NCBI GenBank assembly: GCA_038087015.1
Contig: JASBNA010000008.1
Coordinates: 1,079,360 to 1,143,359 of the forward strand
Length of the DNA stretch: 64,000 nt
Source: Cerrena zonata
Taxonomy: Eukaryota > Basidiomycota > Agaricomycetes > Polyporales > Cerrenaceae
Reading direction: 5' to 3'
The stretch's first letter is position 1. Each line of letters opens with the position of its first letter. The position numbers and the translations under genes were made by a program. The notes under the pieces were generated by a model, which was given only the letters and a program-made list of their open reading frames with translations, did not search any database and was not told the DNA's origin. Of this stretch, positions 58,201 through 64,000 are shown one piece after another.

Positions 58201-60272
58201 GCAGACGGTGCCTGCATCCCGACTTGCACACCGGGCGTGAGACAACCCTCGCCTTCAATACGCTAGGAGATTGGGAGGCTAACCCTTCCACCAAACTCGC
58301 CGCCCTTGTGTGCATCCTCACCTATCATCTCAAATCTGACGCTCGCAGCCCCATGACCACAGTTGACGGCGAACTCGTAGATGGACCGGATGAGCCTCTC
58401 ACTACAGAGGATAACCTACTGTGTGACAAGATTGTGGTCTACTCAGCCTTTGTCATTAACACAAGGTATATCAAGCAAGTAAGTGCTGCTTCGTACTCTC
58501 ACCGGTCTATCGAGCAGTCCTCATCCCGGTGTAGGTCTTAAATGTCTACGAGATCCAGTATCTGTCGATCGACGGTGGAATGACTGTTGCGAGACGCACC
58601 AAGGTTATTCACCAGTTCCGTACTAGCGGGGTGGACGGTCCTCGCGTGCTCCTCGTTTCCATCGTTGGCACTACAGGACTAAATTTACCATTCGCCAATA
58701 TCCTCGTGTCTTTGGTATGCATTCCTTTCCTCTTGTGATCGCGCGCTGACATTGATCGGCAGGACGTCAACTGGTCTGAACAAGATGAGAACCAGCTGCG
58801 CGGTCGTTTGTGGCGCCAGAACCAGCCCAAGACTGTAGTCTTTTACCAACTCGTTGCCCGCGGTACCTCCGATGTCTTTCTCAACAACATTGCCTTCGGC
58901 AAAGGCGTGATGCTCAAAGCTTTTGTATCAGCCCCCAAAGGGCTTCAGAAGTGGTTCCATCCAGATTACATTGAGGACAACCTGCAGAAAGACGACTTTG
59001 ATTACGCGCTAGCCAAGGATAACGATAAGGACGAGGATGAAGATGAGACCCCAAAGACCAAGGGAAAGAGGAAGGCCAAAGCGAAGAAAGCAGCTCAAAT
59101 ATGCGAGGATCAAGACAACACTCAGGCTTCGAAGAGCAAGAAGAAAACCAAAGCGAAGGCTAGTCCCACATCAACTGAGACAGCCGAGTCTTCAACAAAT
59201 GTGTCGACTGAGGCCCAAACAGCGACAGCTGATCCTTCCCAGTCCAAAAATAAGGGTAAGCGGACCACACCAGCGCCACGCAAGAAAATCACCAAGAAAG
59301 CTCTCGCTGCTGCAGCTACTGCTGATACTGTGACCGCATTGTCTCCGGCTGCTCCTGTTACAGCTGATCCATTACTGGTTCCCACTATTCCGACGCCTCT
59401 CCATGGATCTACCTCAGACACTCCATCCCTGCTTCCTGCCACAATATCTCCAACCAGTCCATCTGCAACAATTGCAATAGTTGCTGCTGCAGGTCTAGCT
59501 GCCCCTACATCAGCTGAAGGACCTACCACAACGCCTTCTGCCCCTTCCCCTGCCTTAAATCCCCCACATTCGGAATTTACCACAACACCCGCTGCACCGC
59601 TAGCTGTGCTGTCACAATATCCTGCTATCCAGCGTCCTTTGGAAGAACAAACCACAGTTACACCCCCTCGTCCTAGGGGTACGAATACTGCTCTGGTGAA
59701 CACATCCCCCACGCTCCCCGCGGGGCCTTCTTTCACCTCACCTGCTATACTCATCGAGCAATCACTGGATTCTCTGTCGGGGCTGCAAGCAAGAATTCCT
59801 CGAATGGAGGATGCCACAACCACAAGCCGACCATCACACCTTCCGGATGACCCGATAGCTGATAACGTAGCTATGTCTCTTGATGACCATCGGGATCCCA
59901 CTCCGCCAATCTTTGATGACCATCGAGATCCCACTCCGCCAATCTTTGATGATGAGTACCGGTTTGACAGCCCTACTCCTAATCACAGCCCCATTCGTAG
60001 TGGCAGCCCTAGTACCATAGGAGGTGTGTATCTAAGCCTATTATTCAAATATGTACACTGACTTTCTTATAGTGCATACACCTACTGGGCCCAAGCGGAA
60101 AGCCCCATCAGACACATTGTCCAGTGATGAAGATGAACGCGGTCGTTCTCGACCGAGGGACAAGAGGAGAGACGCGCTTACTGCCATTCTCAGTCAAGAG
60201 AAAGCCAAAGGACCCACGATGTTGAAGCTGGCTCCGGACTCACACAGGAAGAGACTAGGAAGGAAGCGCTGA
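55284..60272 (+). CDS. SNF2-like ATPase, copy H2 (1386 aa, 11 exons)
   Basis: Eleven exons join in frame to 1386 aa. The N-terminal domain has WSWPTWQKRTGF and FGWTERECSLVKCYVDSF, matching H1. Walker A is LLMDGVGLGKTLQ (about residue 421), DExx box AVDEVHNARN (about 564), motif III GMSATPV, motif V VGTTGLNLPFANI, motif VI QLRGRLWRQNQ (about 913) with the expected Arg. Exons carrying the ATPase core have exactly the same sizes as in H1 (525, 233, 297 and 180 nt). The intron at 57898-58181 is 284 bp and holds three palindromes. The long disordered tail is basic then Ala/Pro/Thr-rich, with DDHRDPTPPIF twice in tandem and a basic end (RKRLGRKR). SNF2-like ATPases move along DNA and remodel chromatin or displace proteins; its target is unknown. 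Confidence 0.87.
57953..58139. repeat. Three palindromes in the large intron of ATPase H2
   Basis: Copies at 57953, 58032 and 58121; the first two are part of a direct repeat that includes ACACCTGCTGCTGCCCCC. The intron has the same position and phase as the palindrome-bearing intron of H1 (before FYL...RR...HPD). Confidence 0.88.
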
Positions 60273-61235
60273 GTGCTGCCCATTAGAGACGTCTAACATT
60301 GACTCTTTTGATTTATATGCCCCCCTATGTAATATGTTTTTCTTATGATGTATGAAAATGATATGATTATGCACCGTGCTATTTAGACGAGAGGGGCAAG
60401 CGTAGTCCTCCATATCCACCTCACAGAGAGAATCATTTGTGGGTCTGCAATGTGCATGCATGCTGCATAGCTACAGCTGGACATCGTCATATTATCCAAG
60501 GTTAATCATGATTTTCTTCTGCCGTCTAGGATGACGATAATCACTCTCATGACGCACACTCACACTTAATCATCAACACGGTTGAATTAGATTGCCACAG
60601 CGGGGATTACACTGTGCGACTGTCGAGCGCATGTAATTAACATGTGAAAACATTCAAAAAATATGTCTTTGTCATGTTAGTTACGTGTGCGCGGCACCTG
60701 TGTGCGTCTTGGACGCACACTCACATACAATCTGCAACACGGCTGAATTATGGTTGCGTGGCGCCAGTGTGCGTCCAGGACGCACGCTCACCTTCAATTC
60801 GGCTAAATCATGACCACCCGCGCCCCAATGTGCGTCCGGGACGCATATGGGAGCATCACTTAACTCTTAAGGCTAATAATCTGTCCGTGCACCGCGCATT
60901 TGGACCACACGCATCAAATATTCATGATATCAAAATCAATATGTTACCCTACAGCCAGTGTGCGTCCGAGACGCATATATCGTAAATCCCTTGCTCTCAA
61001 GGTACATAATATATTTAATCAGCCCGCCCCTGGTCAGGTACTGCACCCTTACAACTAAGATACAGGGGCCTCTATGGGCTCGTGTTTTTTCCGCCCGACT
61101 TCCCGCGCGTTTGCATTAGCGTTATTCAGGAGCATTCGACGAAAAACCCTTAAGAGTCGCTCCGATAGACCTCTCAGTTCCCTAACCCTCACATGTTCCT
61201 AACCCTGTCCCTCGCTGAGATTCTCATCATTCACA
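60273..61235. other. Intergenic region between H2 and the orphan gene
   Basis: Contains the tandem palindrome units, the opposite-strand CCCTAACCCT run (about 61182) and a pyrimidine-rich leader before the next ATG. No gene seen. Confidence 0.5.
60545..60860 (+). repeat. Tandem units of about 64 bp containing the palindrome
   Basis: The pattern palindrome, CTCAC, TTCAAT or TACAAT, CGGCTRAAT, ATGAYC or similar recurs at about 60700, 60767 and 60828. An older unit at about 60551 keeps only the half-site GACGCACACTCACACTTAAT. Another palindrome stands alone at 60958. Confidence 0.75.
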
Positions 61236-63980
61236 ATGTCCTATCCCAATGAAGACCTCCCATTCGACCAGCTCTCTCTCAAAGAGATCGTGTATATGTA
61301 CAGAAATTCTCTCCGCGAACTCATCGCGCTTGGTGATCATGCTAAAACCAGTGACCGCGCCAAGTTTGCTAACACTGTCCTCTGCGGTCGCTGGGGAGAC
61401 CCCCCCGCCAGGCTCAGTCTGAATGGCATGCAGGATGCGGGCGCTGTTAACCTCAATCATTACGAGATCACTCGTGACTTTGACTCTGTCATCGGCATCA
61501 CGGACAACCTCCCTTATACCCATCCCCTCGCTATCTTCCCCGTCCCTCCCTTCAGAGAGACATTAACACAGGATGTTCATCTCTCCGGGCCCGCATTTTT
61601 GGATGCAGTAAGTTGCTTTTCTACCTTCCCCCCTTCGTCCTTTACTTATTACATTGGCAGGCAACGAAAGGCCCCGTCCCTCTTCATACCATTCCCAACC
61701 TCGCCTTTGCTAAAGTCAACAATCGACATATCGCTCGTCTCTTCCTACCCAAATTGTACGCGACAGGGGAAAAGAAGGTGCCAACCACCATCTTGCGCTC
61801 CTTCTATAATACATGCACCCGCGAAGTCGTCCGTGAGGTTTGTCCTGAGCACATCGCCCATTGGCCCCACGACTACACCAGTGCGACCACCCAGTACAGA
61901 GACTTGCGAGGCCACCTTCACTTCTGTACGCTCGACCTTCCCCCACACCGCATCCGCACCTTTGGACAGTTGCTCCTCGAGAAAGTCCGTGCGAAACCAT
62001 GGGGCGAGGATGCTTACTTTGTCCATCAGTTGCGTGGTACCAAGGACTATACCATTCACGGTCCGCAGGCTCAAGAACACATGATCGATGCTCTGGATGA
62101 TCTGCTGCTAGGCATTGATCCCGAGCTTGTAGAGGCTGAGCCGGATTCCTGGTGGGGTGATGTCGGCATTGAGGTCCGCTCTCCGGGGAAAGTTCTTCAG
62201 TGGCTAACGGAAGGACATGCCAACCTCTTGCGTCATATTCTCCCTGAGATCCCCGAGGACCAAATCGCCTCTATCCTCCGCCAACCCGCATTCAAGCCCG
62301 ACATGGCAGCCCAGATCCGCGATTACTCCGGCTTTCGCTACCACTGTCGCAAGCGCATCCAAGAGGCCACCAACGTCCACTACATTAACGCCTACACCAC
62401 GGACAAAAGCCCTTTCTATCAGCTCCACGCTGGCTTGTTCCGTCGTCGAAAGGCATCCGACCTTCTTCCTTCGAACATCGACAAGCTTCTCGACGATCTT
62501 GAGCGAGGTCAAGATATCCTTTCCCAATGCGGCGGTATCCCAGTGGATGGGGAGATGGAAGCAGCCGAGGGACCTCAGGAAGGCGCTGTCCGTATCGAAG
62601 TCCGTGTTCCTCTCATCAAATTCGGCCAGGTTCTCGCCACGTTTCCCCCCGAGCTTATCCAAACTTGCATCGTAAGAATAAAGCCAGAGATCTGGTGGTA
62701 TGTCCTCGCTTACACGGCCGACTGAACTGCGTCTAATTGTTGTTATTTTCAGGCAATTCAAATACTATCGCCATGTGGCGATTCTCATCGTCGTCACATA
62801 CATGTCGCGTTGCCGTGCTTCTCGCCGTCGCGAGAAACCCTATCTGACCCTCGGCGCCATCCTCATCTACATGCTGAACGCTCTTCATTATCGGCCGGCC
62901 CGGGGGCAAGCTGAAGACAAATTGGTGCTCTGCTGCTGTCAACGGGTTGCAGATGGCGGCGGAGAGAGCGACAGTGATGAGGAGGATGAGCCAAACCAAC
63001 CCCGCTCCTTACTCGTCCCCATTCTCTACAAAAAGGGAATATACAACATCGCCGGTATTATTATGCGCCACGGTGACGCACGGATCCATGTCTTCACCAC
63101 CGTCTCTGATCACAGTCTGTCATTCTTCTACAATGAACCCTCTCTGACCAGCATCCAGGCCTACTTTGGGGTCCATCACCAGATTGCAGGTACGACAACT
63201 CGGATCAACCCCAATCGCAACCCCAACAAGCGCGTCCGCACTCACGAGATCCAACTGGACGATGTTCCCGCTGAGCAGCGCGTTGATTTTAGACTCGCCG
63301 AGCGTGGCGTCGTTGTCGAAGCGCCTCCTCCTCGCCGTGGTCCTGATATCGACGCCCTTACAGATATGGATGTAGATATGGAGCTCCTAGGCTTCGTCCC
63401 CAACCCACAGCCCATCAGTGTCAATGACCGCGTGGAGCTGATCTGGCACCAGTTTCCTCGCGACATCATCTCCAAGGGTCCCAATGAGCGTGGGGAGAGC
63501 AAACCGTCCTACTTGTGCATGTCTGGCGAAGCGATCCAAGCGGCCACCATCGCCATCTTCAACACGCGTGACATGCGCGACATATTCGTGCGCGTGCAAT
63601 GGCGACAGGCAGACACCAAGACCTGGGATGAGACCCTCTTTCGTCGCTACTTTCCCCCCGCCGATGCGCAGATCCCTACCAAGTTCCAGAACTTTCGCAA
63701 TTGTGTCTACTGGCAGAACTGGCGCCAGCTCATCGCAGAGATGACTCCTACTAATGCCATCATCACAACGGCCTGTATCAAGGCCAAGTTCGACACACTC
63801 CTGTGGCTCCCGTTCGCCAGTGCTGATAGACTGTGGACCACCAAATTGTCCCGCAACGTATACCAGTTTCTTCCATCAGATGAGCCCGCGAGAGCCGCTC
63901 CACAGATCGTGTTCAACCCTCGTCGAGTTGCCCAGGCCCCACTCATTAGGAGTGCTGAAGATAGGGAGGATGTTGAGTAG
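61236..63980 (+). CDS. Orphan protein of 878 aa next to the ATPase cluster
   Basis: Exons 61236-61607, 61661-62697 and 62753-63980 join in frame to 878 aa from MSYPNEDLPFDQLSLKEIVY to a TAG at 63980. Visible features: an N-terminal helical segment with a SAP-like look (LSLKEIVYMYRNSLRELIAL), a large region rich in Trp/His/Arg (PEIWWQFKYYRHVAILIVVT), an acidic stretch (GGGESDSDEEDEPNQ), and a C-terminal part with VQWRQADTKTWDETLFRRYF. No catalytic motif was recognised. GC-rich, well-biased coding sequence and clean introns indicate a real gene. It follows the palindrome-rich region directly and shares the orientation of H2. Confidence 0.75.
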
Positions 63981-64000
63981 ATAGTATGTCTTGTCCTTCA
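63981..64000. other. Window end
   Basis: The last 20 bp after the stop codon; nothing to describe. Confidence 0.3.

Larger units (their letters stand above)
45401..60977. repeat. Dispersed palindrome family, core TGCGTCCWGGACGCA, 23 copies
   Basis: Copies start at 45401, 45607, 45681, 45925, 46004, 46112, 49031, 49095, 51471, 51600, 53076, 53148, 53216, 53289, 53358, 54992, 57953, 58032, 58121, 60700, 60767, 60828 and 60958. The best copies extend to a 23-bp dyad by adding GGTG and CACC at the ends. Most variation is in the central CCWGG (CTTGG, CCAAG, CTTAG, CCTAG, CCGGG, CCGAG). All lie in introns or between genes; none was seen in an exon, and I found no full copy at 1-45.3 kb or beyond 61 kb. 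They often come in direct series 64-88 bp apart. Confidence 0.9.

Noticed and set aside
45401..60977. CRISPR-like array of palindromic repeats and spacers
   Set aside because: The host is eukaryotic, repeats are unevenly spaced over 15 kb, some lie in introns, and no Cas genes are present.

Overview
The window is nuclear DNA of a filamentous basidiomycete, most likely an Agaricomycete. Nearly every gene is cut by short introns of about 45-60 bp with GTAAGT/GTATGT-type donors. The gene content also fits: an SRPK-like kinase, an Ndc1 nucleoporin, a Prx5-type peroxiredoxin, F-box and WSC proteins, a Plavaka-type DNA transposase and a DUF6698-like companion. I saw no rRNA or tRNA gene. All functions are read from motifs and intron-joined frames, without database searches.

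Region 1 (1-9.5 kb) is ordinary core genome: the 3' end of an SRPK-like kinase (+), an LRR-like protein (-), NDC1 (+, 7 exons, 686 aa), a small protein with a Cys-rich tail (-) and a peroxiredoxin (-, 5 exons, 172 aa).

Region 2 (9.9-32.4 kb) is repeat-rich. Two nearly identical F-box genes sit 20 kb apart and carry complementary defects: copy 1 has a frameshift, copy 2 has lost its ATG. Between them lie nine hairpin repeats (12.35-14.26 kb), a 137-aa gene with a GWPMGVEF motif (15.7-16.2 kb) and a tandem array of a unit of about 5 kb, laid out B0-A1-B1-A2-B2-A3 and ending directly at F-box copy 2.

Region 3 (33-45.2 kb) holds a WSC-domain gene with an inverted, frameshifted partial copy, then an apparently intact Plavaka transposase with a small companion on the same strand and a divergent DUF6698-like gene. 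An AT-rich stretch with a broken second transposase follows.

Region 4 (45.4-64 kb) is the most unusual. Two paralogous SNF2-like ATPases (1236 and 1386 aa) and two paralogous small proteins (221 and 212 aa, matching five-exon structures) are arranged H1(+), S1(-), S2(+), H2(+), with an inverted repeat of about 0.9 kb between S1 and S2. A 23-copy palindrome, core TGCGTCCWGGACGCA, is scattered over 45.4-61.0 kb; I found no full copy elsewhere in the window. It lies between genes and in the same intron of both ATPases, which is enlarged to 160 and 284 bp. An 878-aa orphan gene follows. I read this as a candidate undescribed two-component, repeat-associated locus; its function cannot be told from the sequence.
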